DNA of 9,425 nucleotides from NCBI GenBank assembly GCA_016937175.1, contig JAFGWL010000008.1, positions 1-9,425 on the forward strand. The letters are read 5' to 3'. Positions 1 through 6,459 of this stretch are shown one piece after another. The stretch is from Candidatus Mcinerneyibacteriota bacterium. Lineage in GTDB: Bacteria; Macinerneyibacteriota; Macinerneyibacteria; Macinerneyibacteriales; DSCS01. The position numbers were made by a program, and so were the translations under genes. Position 1 is the stretch's first letter; each line of letters begins with the position of its first letter. The notes under the pieces were generated by a model. The model did not search any database, was not told where the DNA came from, and worked only from the letters and a program-made list of their open reading frames with translations.

Positions 1-208
1 AGAATTTCACCATCCGTTCATAAGCCTGGGAATAGGACTGGTAAAACTCTTCATAGGGGATCTTGTCCCCGTTGACCTTGGCAGCTACCCCCGGCGCACC
101 CTGGTCTCCGGATCCCGAGCCGGCTCCCCAGATGATAAAAGCCGGTGTGATAATGATCACCAGGAACCAAAGTATTGATTTTTGTTTTGACCTCAAGGTA
201 TTAAGCAT
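1..208 (-). CDS. SurA_N/PpiD-like peptidyl-prolyl isomerase, N-terminal part (cut by window edge)
   Basis: Only the first 69 codons are present; the gene continues past the left edge. The protein starts MLNTLRSKQK, a short basic segment, followed by one hydrophobic helix (about residues 11-29) that should act as an uncleaved membrane anchor. A Gly/Ser-rich linker follows, then AAKVNGDKIPYEEF (about 42-55), the typical opening of a SurA N-terminal chaperone domain. This order (basic N-terminus, one anchor, A-x-V-N-G-x-x-I) matches PpiD-type foldases, which hold and isomerise unfolded envelope proteins on the outer face of the inner membrane. Whether a parvulin domain follows cannot be seen. 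I chose the ATG at 208 because a GGGGG run (219-223) precedes it; the ATG 6 bases upstream (214) meets a stop after four codons. It has its own promoter and does not depend on the ptb operon. Class is fairly sure, exact family less so. Confidence 0.72.
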   Translation of the reverse strand, partial: MLNTLRSKQKSILWFLVIIITPAFIIWGAGSGSGDQGAPGVAAKVNGDKIPYEEFYQSYSQAYERMVKF

Positions 209-241
209 TGTTCATCAACCCCCTTATTAATGTCAGAAAGC

Positions 242-265
242 GGATAAATAAAAAAAGGGTTATCC
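242..265. repeat. GGATAA-N12-TTATCC inverted repeat in the 5' leader of the PpiD-like gene
   Basis: GGATAA (242-247) and TTATCC (260-265) form a perfect 6-bp inverted repeat around a 12-base A/T-rich centre. It lies about 13 to 36 bases downstream of the predicted transcription start of the PpiD-like gene. That position would suit a repressor operator or a small leader hairpin. Six-base A/T-rich arms can arise by chance, so this is only a suggestion. Confidence 0.25.
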
Positions 266-283
266 TCTCTTTTTTTCATAGGG

Positions 284-292
284 ATTATATCA
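284..292 (-). promoter_or_regulatory. Extended -10 promoter for the PpiD-like gene
   Basis: On the minus strand the sequence reads TGATATAAT: a perfect TATAAT hexamer (289-284) with the TG of an extended -10 element just upstream. No good TTGACA is present at 16-18 bases; the region there is A/T-rich (CTTTAT at 17). Extended -10 promoters tolerate a weak -35. The predicted start is near 277, giving a leader of about 69 bases before the ATG at 208. Confidence 0.6.
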
Positions 293-330
293 GCTTTTCT
301 TCCGAAATAAAGTGAAAAGTTGAGCGGCTT

Positions 331-346
331 CAGGCCGGAGGGCCTG
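331..346 (-). terminator. Possible terminator hairpin after the ptb-buk operon
   Basis: CAGGCC (331-336) and GGCCTG (341-346) form a perfect GC-rich 6-bp stem with a 4-base loop, starting 6 bases after the stop codon of the last operon gene (TGA at 352-354). On the minus strand the hairpin is followed by AAGCCGCTCAACTTTTCAC, so there is no immediate U-run. It could be a weak intrinsic terminator or an mRNA-stabilising 3' hairpin. Confidence 0.4.
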
Positions 347-351
347 TCCCG

Positions 352-1266
352 TCAGCTTTCCGCGACAAGACAGGCCAGCGCCATACAATAAAATTTTGAC
401 AACGCCGTTTCACTCCGTGACATGACCACCACAGGTTTTTCTGTCCCCTGGATAAGTCCGGCCAGTTCTCCCCCTGCAAATAGCATGAGCCCTTTATAGA
501 AAGCATTGCTCGCCTCCAGGGAAGGAAAGATCAGGATGTCCGCATCACCCTCCAGGGGGGATGCAACACCCTTTATGGCAAGGCTTTCGGGATCGCAGGC
601 GCAAAAGATATCCAGCGGTCCGTCTACGACACATCCCGTTATCTGCTTGCGCGCGTTCATCCTGGATATTAATGCATAGTCGATGGAATTGGGGAAATGA
701 GGAGAGACCTTTTCAGACGCTCCGATGAGAGCTACCCGTGGTGTCTCTATCCCGAATTTATGCGCCATCTCGACAGAATAGTCGATCATGGCCATTTTCT
801 GGCCCAGATCGGGAAAAGGCAAAACCGCTGTGTCAGCTACAAAAAGAAGCTTGTGATAGGCAGGCAGTTCGATAGCGCAGGTGTAGCTCATCACAGCGTC
901 TCGCCTCATAAGGCCGTGCTCTTTGTGAAGGACAGCCTTCAGAAATTTATCAGTCCCCACAAGCCCTTTCATGAGAATATCCGCTTCGCCGTTTTTTACG
1001 GCTGCCACAGCTTGTGCAAGAGCCTCTCCTTCATCGGCACAAGGCCTCAATTCGGCACTATCCAACGCGTCTCCCGACTTTTGCGCAGCCTCGCGTATCG
1101 GGATTTCACGCCCAAACAGGAGGGGATGGATCAGTCCTTCTTTCGTTGCCCGGCCCACCGCTTCCAGGGTGTTCTGATCCTCGGCACAGGCCACGGCAAC
1201 TCTTTTACAGACGCCCTTCTCTTTCAAGAAGGGCGCTATCTCAGATAGTCTCCGAAGGGGTTTCAT
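352..1266 (-). CDS. ptb: Phosphate butyryltransferase-family protein, divergent tandem paralogue
   Basis: A 304-residue protein of the phosphate acetyl/butyryltransferase (PTA_PTB) family, which swaps CoA for phosphate on a short acyl group in the cytoplasm; databases often label such proteins 'bifunctional enoyl-CoA hydratase/phosphate acetyltransferase'. Family blocks visible are ADILMKGLVGTDKF (95-108), YHKLLFVADTAVLPFPDL (137-154), VDGPLD (214-219), EGDADILIFPSLEASN (239-254) and a C-terminal MSRSET (282-287). Length is normal and complete. Its ATG overlaps the stop of the upstream paralogue as ATGA, so translation is probably coupled. It departs from the neighbouring copy in the usually conserved stretches (SLEASN for NIEAGN; QGTEKPVVVMSR for VGARVPAILSSR), which suggests a different acyl preference or a partner-subunit role. 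That is inference; the substrate cannot be read from sequence. No disabling mutation is visible. It is the last gene of the presumed operon. Confidence 0.85.
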   Translation of the reverse strand: MKPLRRLSEIAPFLKEKGVCKRVAVACAEDQNTLEAVGRATKEGLIHPLLFGREIPIREAAQKSGDALDSAELRPCADEGEALAQAVAAVKNGEADILMKGLVGTDKFLKAVLHKEHGLMRRDAVMSYTCAIELPAYHKLLFVADTAVLPFPDLGQKMAMIDYSVEMAHKFGIETPRVALIGASEKVSPHFPNSIDYALISRMNARKQITGCVVDGPLDIFCACDPESLAIKGVASPLEGDADILIFPSLEASNAFYKGLMLFAGGELAGLIQGTEKPVVVMSRSETALSKFYCMALACLVAES

Positions 1267-2180
1267 GCCTTTCCCCGGGCCATCATGGCAGCCAAAGCAA
1301 TGGATGCCATCTTAACCTCAACACTGTCTCCACGGGAAGAAAGGATCGCCGGGACACGGGCTCCGACTACTACAGCCCCGAGATTGGCATTAGCCAGCTT
1401 GGTATTGGTCTTGTAGAAGACATTCCCCGCTTCGATGTTGGGAAAAAGGATGCAGTCGGCATCTCCTGCCACATCACTGACAATGCCTTTGAGCTCCACA
1501 GATTCAGGGTCGATACAAAGATCCATGGCCAGGGGCCCGTCGACGAGGGCTCCTTTGATCTGCCCCCTTTCGGCCATTTTTGTGATGACCGCTGCGTCAG
1601 CGTTGGCAGGGATCTTCGCCGTGACCGTCTCGGAAGCAGCCAGCAAGGCTACTTTAGGTTTTTCTATTCCCAAGGCATGAGCTGTCTGGATCAGATAGTT
1701 TGTGATAGCCACTTTCTGGTCCAGGTCCGGCAGGGGAATAATAGCCACATCTCCCACGATCATGAGTTTATGGTAGTTGGGGTTCTCCAGGACCGTCACA
1801 TGGCTGAGGACCGCCTTTTTCTCCATGAGTCCGCTCTCCTTGTTGAGGATCCCTCTCATATATTTGTCGGTATTCACCAGCCCCTTCATGAGGATGTCAC
1901 CTTCTCCGGCATTGATGAGAGCCACAGCACGGGCCACGGCACTCGCATCATCCGGCTCATCTACGATCCGGTAGAGAGAAGCGTCGATCTTCTCCTCTTT
2001 GCATATGTCCATGATCTTTTTTTTATCGCCCACAAGGACACCTTCCACAAGGCCCATCTCCCTGGACTGATGGACAGCCCCGATGGTGTGGCTGTCATTG
2101 GCGCAAGCTGCCACAAGCACCTTCTTTGATTCATTTCTCAGGACATCAAACATCTGTTCTAATTTTGTTATCTTCATCAT
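1263..2180 (-). CDS. ptb: Phosphate butyryltransferase
   Basis: A complete 305-residue Ptb-family enzyme, expected to convert butyryl-CoA (or a related acyl-CoA) plus phosphate to butyryl phosphate plus CoA, supplying the butyrate kinase encoded just upstream. Hallmarks are GDILMKGLVNTDKYMR (94-109), YHKLMIVGDVAIIPLPDL (136-153), GALVDGPLAMD (210-220), VAGDADCILFPNIEAGN (237-253) and ILSSRGDS (279-286). These follow the canonical family pattern more closely than the downstream copy does. The reading frame opens with two adjacent ATGs (2180 and 2177). GGAGG lies only 2 bases before the first and 5 before the second, so the second Met (MKITKLEQ) may be the true start. The gap to buk is 15 bases and the overlap with the downstream paralogue is 4 bases, so all three are likely translated from one message. 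The specific substrate (butyryl, branched-chain or other) is not determined. Confidence 0.93.
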   Translation of the reverse strand: MMKITKLEQMFDVLRNESKKVLVAACANDSHTIGAVHQSREMGLVEGVLVGDKKKIMDICKEEKIDASLYRIVDEPDDASAVARAVALINAGEGDILMKGLVNTDKYMRGILNKESGLMEKKAVLSHVTVLENPNYHKLMIVGDVAIIPLPDLDQKVAITNYLIQTAHALGIEKPKVALLAASETVTAKIPANADAAVITKMAERGQIKGALVDGPLAMDLCIDPESVELKGIVSDVAGDADCILFPNIEAGNVFYKTNTKLANANLGAVVVGARVPAILSSRGDSVEVKMASIALAAMMARGKA

Positions 2181-2195
2181 GACCTCCGTTCCCTG

Positions 2196-3269
2196 TCAGG
2201 AATATTTTTTGCTCTTTTCTTCTCCCGCCATGACGCGCCTTCCGGCGTCCGCCAGGGCTTCCATCTCTTTTTCACCCGGATATTCTATATGTTTTCCGAG
2301 AAAACTCAAATGCTCTTTCAAAAAAGGCATGAGGATCTTTTGAGCATAGACAAGTCCGCCGGTGAAGACGACAGCATCCACCTCTCCTTTAAGAACTGCG
2401 GCGGCACCTCCCGCCTCTTTGACGACCTGATAGCCCATGGCTTTGAGAGCGGAGAGCGCAGTCTCGTCTCCCTCAGCAGCCCTCTTTTCCAGTTCCGATC
2501 CGTTATCTGTCCCCGTATAGGCGATGAGCCCGCTCTTTTTTGCGAATTTGCCTTCCAGTTCCTTCTGGGTATACTCTCCGCTGAAACACATCTGGATAAG
2601 ATCACCGATGGGAAGAGCCCCGGCTCTCTGGGGAGAAAATGGCCCCATCCCTAATAGGGCATTGTTGACATCGATGCATCGTCCCTCCCGGACGGCGACT
2701 ACCGAGATCCCGCCTCCCATATGGATCACCACGAAATTACACTTTTCCAGGGGTTTCCCCAGCTCAGAGGCCGCTTTTCTCGCACAGGCCCTTACATTAA
2801 GGGCATGGAACAGGGATTTCCTCTTGATCTCGGGAACTCCTGAAAAGCGCGCCAGTTCGCACATCTCATCTACAGTAACCGGGTCGGTGATAAAGGCGGG
2901 GATCCCGGCTTCATCTCCTATGGATCTGGCCAGGTAAGCCCCCAGGTTCGAGGCATGCTCCCGTCCCCAGATCCCCTTGTCAGCCAGGTCATCAAGCATA
3001 GCCCGGTTGACTTCATAGACACCCCCTTCGATAGGTTTCATCAGCCCTCCGCGGCCAACGACCACGTCGAGGTCACCGAGAGATAAACCCCTCTCCTCAA
3101 GGGCCTGAGTGATAAAACCTTTACGGAATTCAAACTGGTCCACAATGCGTTGAAAACCGGCGATCTCGTCAGCGTCATGCCGTATCGTCTCTTCAAATAA
3201 AGCCGTGTTATCTTCAAAAACTGCGATCTTAGTCGAAGTCGACCCGGGATTAATAGTTAAAATCTTCAT
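2196..3269 (-). CDS. buk: Butyrate kinase
   Basis: A 357-residue acetokinase-family (ASKHA fold) enzyme that transfers phosphate from butyryl phosphate to ADP, giving butyrate and ATP in the cytoplasm; the reaction is reversible. Visible motifs are the N-terminal phosphate loop NPGSTSTKIAVF (7-18), VGRGGLMKPIEGGVY (71-85), KSLFHALN (151-158) with the conserved His, the second phosphate loop VIHMGGGISV (181-190), GPFSPQRAGALP (209-220) and the adenosine loop VFTGGL (301-306). Length is typical for Buk and shorter than acetate kinase, and RGGLMKPIEGG is characteristic of Buk. The ATG at 3269 follows an AAGGGGGG ribosome site (3273-3280), which also overlaps the stop of comM. The two ptb genes directly downstream confirm the pathway. 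Branched-chain acid kinase activity is possible, since Buk homologues are often broad. Confidence 0.95.
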   Translation of the reverse strand: MKILTINPGSTSTKIAVFEDNTALFEETIRHDADEIAGFQRIVDQFEFRKGFITQALEERGLSLGDLDVVVGRGGLMKPIEGGVYEVNRAMLDDLADKGIWGREHASNLGAYLARSIGDEAGIPAFITDPVTVDEMCELARFSGVPEIKRKSLFHALNVRACARKAASELGKPLEKCNFVVIHMGGGISVVAVREGRCIDVNNALLGMGPFSPQRAGALPIGDLIQMCFSGEYTQKELEGKFAKKSGLIAYTGTDNGSELEKRAAEGDETALSALKAMGYQVVKEAGGAAAVLKGEVDAVVFTGGLVYAQKILMPFLKEHLSFLGKHIEYPGEKEMEALADAGRRVMAGEEKSKKYS

Positions 3270-3278
3270 ACGCCCCCC

Positions 3279-4811
3279 TTAATAGTTTTCTAATATTTCA
3301 TCCATGACCCGCCGATGCTGGACAGCTTCAGCGATGTGCACATCCTCTATTCTCTCCCGCTCATCAATATCAGCGATGGTACGGGCTACTTTTAAGATCC
3401 TGTGATACGACCGGGCTGAAAGAGCATACTCCCGGACAGCCCCCTCCAGAAGCCGGTCAGCTTCTGCTGTCAGGGGACAATGTTTTTTCACCAGGGAGGC
3501 AGGCATCTCCGCATTAAAGGAGAGTCTCCCTTTTTTAAACCGCTCCCTCTGGACAGCCGCCGCCCGGCTCACCCTTTTCCGGATGGATGCAGAATCTTCC
3601 TCCCGCCAATCCCCTTTCAGTTCCCGATACTCCACCCTGGGCACCTCCACCTGGATGTCGACACGGTCGAGCAGAGGCCCCGAGATCCTTCTCCTGTAGC
3701 GGTAGATATCTGACGGAGAACATCTGCACTCCCGGGCTTTATCTCCCAGATAACCGCAGGGGCAGGGGTTCATAGCCGCCACCAGGAGAAAATCTGCAGG
3801 ATACCTCACAGCATAAGCTGCCCTGGTGATATGGATCTCTTTGGACTCCAGGGGTTGCCGGAGTACTTCTATGGTCCCCTTTTTAAATTCGGGGAATTCA
3901 TCCAGGAACAGAACTCCCTTATGGGCCAGACTGATCTCCCCCGGTTTGGGATGATGCCCTCCGCCCACAAGCCCCACGTCACTGATGGTGTGATGGGGCG
4001 CTCTGAAGGGACGGCGTCTCAGGAGCGGTTCCTTTTCAGACAGTAGGCCGCTTACGCTGTATATCTTTGTCACTTCCAGGGCTTCTCTTCGGCTCATAGG
4101 AGGAAGGATAGAGGGAATACGCCTGGCCAGCATGGTTTTTCCGGTCCCGGGAGGCCCGATCATAAGGATATTATGCCGCCCCGCCACGGCGACTTCAATA
4201 GCCCGCTTTGCTACAGCCTGTCCCCTGACTTCGCTCATATCAAGGCTGTCTTCATCCGGAGCCGTCTCCATCCGGCCGTCATCCCCTGTCAAAGGGGAGA
4301 TGGGTTCGGTCCCGTTGAGAAAGCCCATGACTTCACCCAGATGAGAGACCGGGAAGATCTTCAACCCTCTCACAAAGGAAGCCTCCAAAGCATTTTCAGA
4401 GGGGCAAATCAGGTGAAGACTGTTCCGGGCCGCCCACTCAGCCAGAGGCAGAATCCCTTTGATCTTTCGGATCGATCCATCCAGGGCCAATTCTCCGGCC
4501 ATCAGGAAACGGGAAAGATCGCCCTTGACAAGATCCAGCGCCGCCAGGACAGAGACCGCCATGGGAAGGTCATAATGAGCTCCCTCCTTTTTCATATCCG
4601 CAGGAGCCAGATTGACCACGATCTTTTTATTCATGAGCTTGACTCCGCAATGGGTGAAAGCGACTCTGATCCGCTCCCGGCTCTCTTTTGTAACCGTATC
4701 TCCAAGACCCACAACAGTAAAACTGGGGAGGCCCGGGGAGACACCCGATTCGATGGTCACTTCATAAGGGATAATTCCGCTAACACCTGCTGATAAGACT
4801 TTACTGACCAT
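3279..4811 (-). CDS. comM: ComM/YifB-family Mg-chelatase-like AAA+ ATPase
   Basis: A 510-residue protein of the YifB/ComM family, AAA+ helicase-like ATPases; ComM drives branch migration during integration of DNA taken up by natural transformation, and the family is widespread in non-competent bacteria too. Order: an N-terminal Lon-S5-like ChlI domain (about 1-165) with LPSFTVVGLGDT and NLAPADMKKEGAHYDLP; Walker A GPPGTGKT (219-226); the YifB-specific FRAPHHTISDVGLVGGG (269-285); Walker B VLFLDEFPEF (300-309); a cysteine cluster NPCPCGYLGD plus CRC (C350, C352, C362, C364) that may bind metal; DRVDI (382-386) with an arginine-finger candidate; and a C-terminal lid with SARSYHRILKVART (465-478). 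I chose the ATG at 4811 (MVSKVLSAGVSG), which matches the family start. A longer TTG start at 4832 would add seven unconserved residues. The gene overlaps panC by 11 bases. Its role here is probably housekeeping and unrelated to its neighbours. Confidence 0.93.
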   Translation of the reverse strand: MVSKVLSAGVSGIIPYEVTIESGVSPGLPSFTVVGLGDTVTKESRERIRVAFTHCGVKLMNKKIVVNLAPADMKKEGAHYDLPMAVSVLAALDLVKGDLSRFLMAGELALDGSIRKIKGILPLAEWAARNSLHLICPSENALEASFVRGLKIFPVSHLGEVMGFLNGTEPISPLTGDDGRMETAPDEDSLDMSEVRGQAVAKRAIEVAVAGRHNILMIGPPGTGKTMLARRIPSILPPMSRREALEVTKIYSVSGLLSEKEPLLRRRPFRAPHHTISDVGLVGGGHHPKPGEISLAHKGVLFLDEFPEFKKGTIEVLRQPLESKEIHITRAAYAVRYPADFLLVAAMNPCPCGYLGDKARECRCSPSDIYRYRRRISGPLLDRVDIQVEVPRVEYRELKGDWREEDSASIRKRVSRAAAVQRERFKKGRLSFNAEMPASLVKKHCPLTAEADRLLEGAVREYALSARSYHRILKVARTIADIDERERIEDVHIAEAVQHRRVMDEILENY

Positions 4812-5649
4812 TACTCCATACCATATTATCAATCAGTCTTGTTTCTTCCACATAAACCGCCAGTGCAAAGAGAGTTCCTCCGGGATTGATATCCCCCTCA
4901 AAGGGTTCCAGTGTCTCAGCGTCTGCCACCCGGGCATAATCCAGGCGGGCCGACGGGACAGATCGGACGGACTCTTCCATGATTCTCTCAAGCTCTCTTG
5001 CAGAGCGCACTCCCTTTTTTAGAGCATCCCGTGCCTTATTCAGCGTTTTTCGAAGGACGAGGGCTTCTTTACGCCCTTTATCTGATAAATATTTATTGCG
5101 TGAACTCATAGCTAAGCCGTCCTCCTCACGGATAATGGGACACGGGATCACCTCGACCGGGAAGTGGAGGTCTTTCACCATTCGTTCGATGACTTTAAAC
5201 TGCTGATAGTCCTTTAGCCCGAAATAGGCCTTCCCGGGACGGACAAGTTGGAAGAGCTTCGCTACGATAGTGCAGACCCCCCTGAAATGGGTAGGCCTGG
5301 AAAGGCCGCACAGGTACTGCGTCAACCGGGTGACTTCAATATAGGTCTGGTATCCTTCAGGGTAGATCTCTTCTGTTGCGGGGACAAAGAGAGCCTGCAC
5401 TCCTTCTTCGGCACACAATCGGGCATCGCGTTCCAGATCCCGGGGATACTTGTCCAGATCCTCGGCAGGCCCGAATTGAGCAGGGTTGACAAAGAGAGAG
5501 ACGACCACATGGTCATTTTCTTCGACAGCTTTACGGATAAGAGAGAGATGCCCTTCATGGAGATAGCCCATGGTCGGGACCAGCCCCACTTCTCCTTCAA
5601 GCTCCCGGCGAAAGGATCTCATCGCTTCTACACTGTTGAGTCTTTTCAT
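4801..5649 (-). CDS. panC: Pantothenate synthetase (pantoate--beta-alanine ligase)
   Basis: A complete 282-residue PanC, which joins pantoate and beta-alanine with ATP (via pantoyl adenylate) in the last step of pantothenate synthesis on the way to CoA. Signatures are VPTMGYLHEGHLSLI (24-38, the HxGH nucleotide-binding motif), VVSLFVNPAQFGPAEDLDKYPR (49-70), YFGLKDYQQFKVI (142-154; GLKD where E. coli-type enzymes have GEKD, a common variant), and REEDGLAMSSRNKYL (174-188, KMSKS-like ATP loop). The C-terminal domain continues to about 276 with the usual GGTLFALAV block. The ATG at 5649 is preceded by AAAGGAGAAT, a strong ribosome site that overlaps the stop of panB; the gap is 9 bases. The end overlaps comM by 11 bases. 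The adjacent panB makes the precursor. No panD or panE is present in the window, so beta-alanine supply and ketopantoate reduction must come from elsewhere. Confidence 0.97.
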   Translation of the reverse strand: MKRLNSVEAMRSFRRELEGEVGLVPTMGYLHEGHLSLIRKAVEENDHVVVSLFVNPAQFGPAEDLDKYPRDLERDARLCAEEGVQALFVPATEEIYPEGYQTYIEVTRLTQYLCGLSRPTHFRGVCTIVAKLFQLVRPGKAYFGLKDYQQFKVIERMVKDLHFPVEVIPCPIIREEDGLAMSSRNKYLSDKGRKEALVLRKTLNKARDALKKGVRSARELERIMEESVRSVPSARLDYARVADAETLEPFEGDINPGGTLFALAVYVEETRLIDNMVWSNGQ

Positions 5650-5658
5650 ATTCTCCTT

Positions 5659-6459
5659 TCACGGCCTCAGGACATTCTCTTCCCCGGGGAACGTCCTTTC
5701 TTTGACCGCCCGGACATATTTTTTTACACTTCTTGTCACCGTGCGTCCCACCTGACTGAATATTCGTGTATGTTTAGGGGTAAAATCAGGGTAAAGGCCC
5801 ATAATGTCGTAACAGACCTGGATCTCTCCATCGCAAAAACGTCCCGACCCGATCCCGATCACGGGAATACGAAGCTCCTCGGATATCTGCTTCCCAAGGG
5901 ATTCGGGAACCGACTCAAGGACAAGCGCTGTTATTCCCGCCTCTTCGAGTTTCAGGGCCCAATCCATGATACGCTCCCGCTCTTCCATGGCGCGTCCCCG
6001 GACGATCTCCCGGCCGAAGGCCTTGACGGACTGAGGTGTATATCCTAAATGTCCTACCACGGGAATACCGCACTCGACCAGACGGCCGGCCAGTTCCGTA
6101 TGAGATCCCTCGAATTTGACTGCGGAAGCTCCGGTAGCGCTCATCAGGCGTCCGGCATTTCTGATCCCCTCTTCTACGGAGACTTGAAATGACATGAAAG
6201 GCATATCCACCGCCACAAAGGCCCGGCTGGTCCCTCTGACCACAGCGCTCCCATGGGATATCATCTGATCCATGGTCACACGCAGGGTATTCTCTTCACC
6301 ATAGACCACCATCCCCAGGGAATCTCCCACAAGGATCATATCCACGCCGGCCCGATCGATGGCCCTGGCCATCGAGTAGTCATACGCCGTAAGCGCTGTG
6401 ACCCGTTCTCCCCTGGCTTTCATTTTGATCATATCCTGAGAGGTCAATCTTTTTTCCAT
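5659..6459 (-). CDS. panB: 3-methyl-2-oxobutanoate hydroxymethyltransferase (ketopantoate synthase)
   Basis: A complete 266-residue PanB, a TIM-barrel enzyme that adds a one-carbon unit from methylenetetrahydrofolate to alpha-ketoisovalerate, giving ketopantoate for pantothenate and CoA. Visible motifs are the opening ALTAYDYSMA (22-31), VGDSLGMVVYG (44-54) with the metal-binding Asp46, VAVDMPFMS (82-90) with Asp85, AVKFEG (113-118) with Lys115, GHLGYTPQS (136-144), VLESVP (180-185) with the catalytic Glu182, and IGIGSGRFCDGEIQV (201-215). Size is typical. The start at 6459 (MEKRLTSQDM) is preceded by GGGGGG and lies inside the 3' end of folK, a 16-base overlap that suggests translational coupling. 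panB needs a folate cofactor, so a link to folK makes metabolic sense. panC follows 9 bases downstream. Confidence 0.97.
   Translation of the reverse strand: MEKRLTSQDMIKMKARGERVTALTAYDYSMARAIDRAGVDMILVGDSLGMVVYGEENTLRVTMDQMISHGSAVVRGTSRAFVAVDMPFMSFQVSVEEGIRNAGRLMSATGASAVKFEGSHTELAGRLVECGIPVVGHLGYTPQSVKAFGREIVRGRAMEERERIMDWALKLEEAGITALVLESVPESLGKQISEELRIPVIGIGSGRFCDGEIQVCYDIMGLYPDFTPKHTRIFSQVGRTVTRSVKKYVRAVKERTFPGEENVLRP

Noticed and set aside
1014-2129. Long plus-strand open frame (371 codons) antisense to the two ptb genes
   Set aside because: It mirrors the coding frames of two clear Ptb genes, has no recognisable domain or good ribosome site, and its protein is rich in His, Arg and Ser as expected of a shadow frame.
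4173-4793. Plus-strand 206-codon open frame antisense to comM
   Set aside because: It is a low-complexity antisense frame over the conserved ATPase coding sequence, with no supporting motif or ribosome site.
5248-6048. Plus-strand 266-codon open frame antisense to panC and panB
   Set aside because: It crosses the panC/panB junction on the opposite strand, shows no domain, and both underlying genes are unmistakable.
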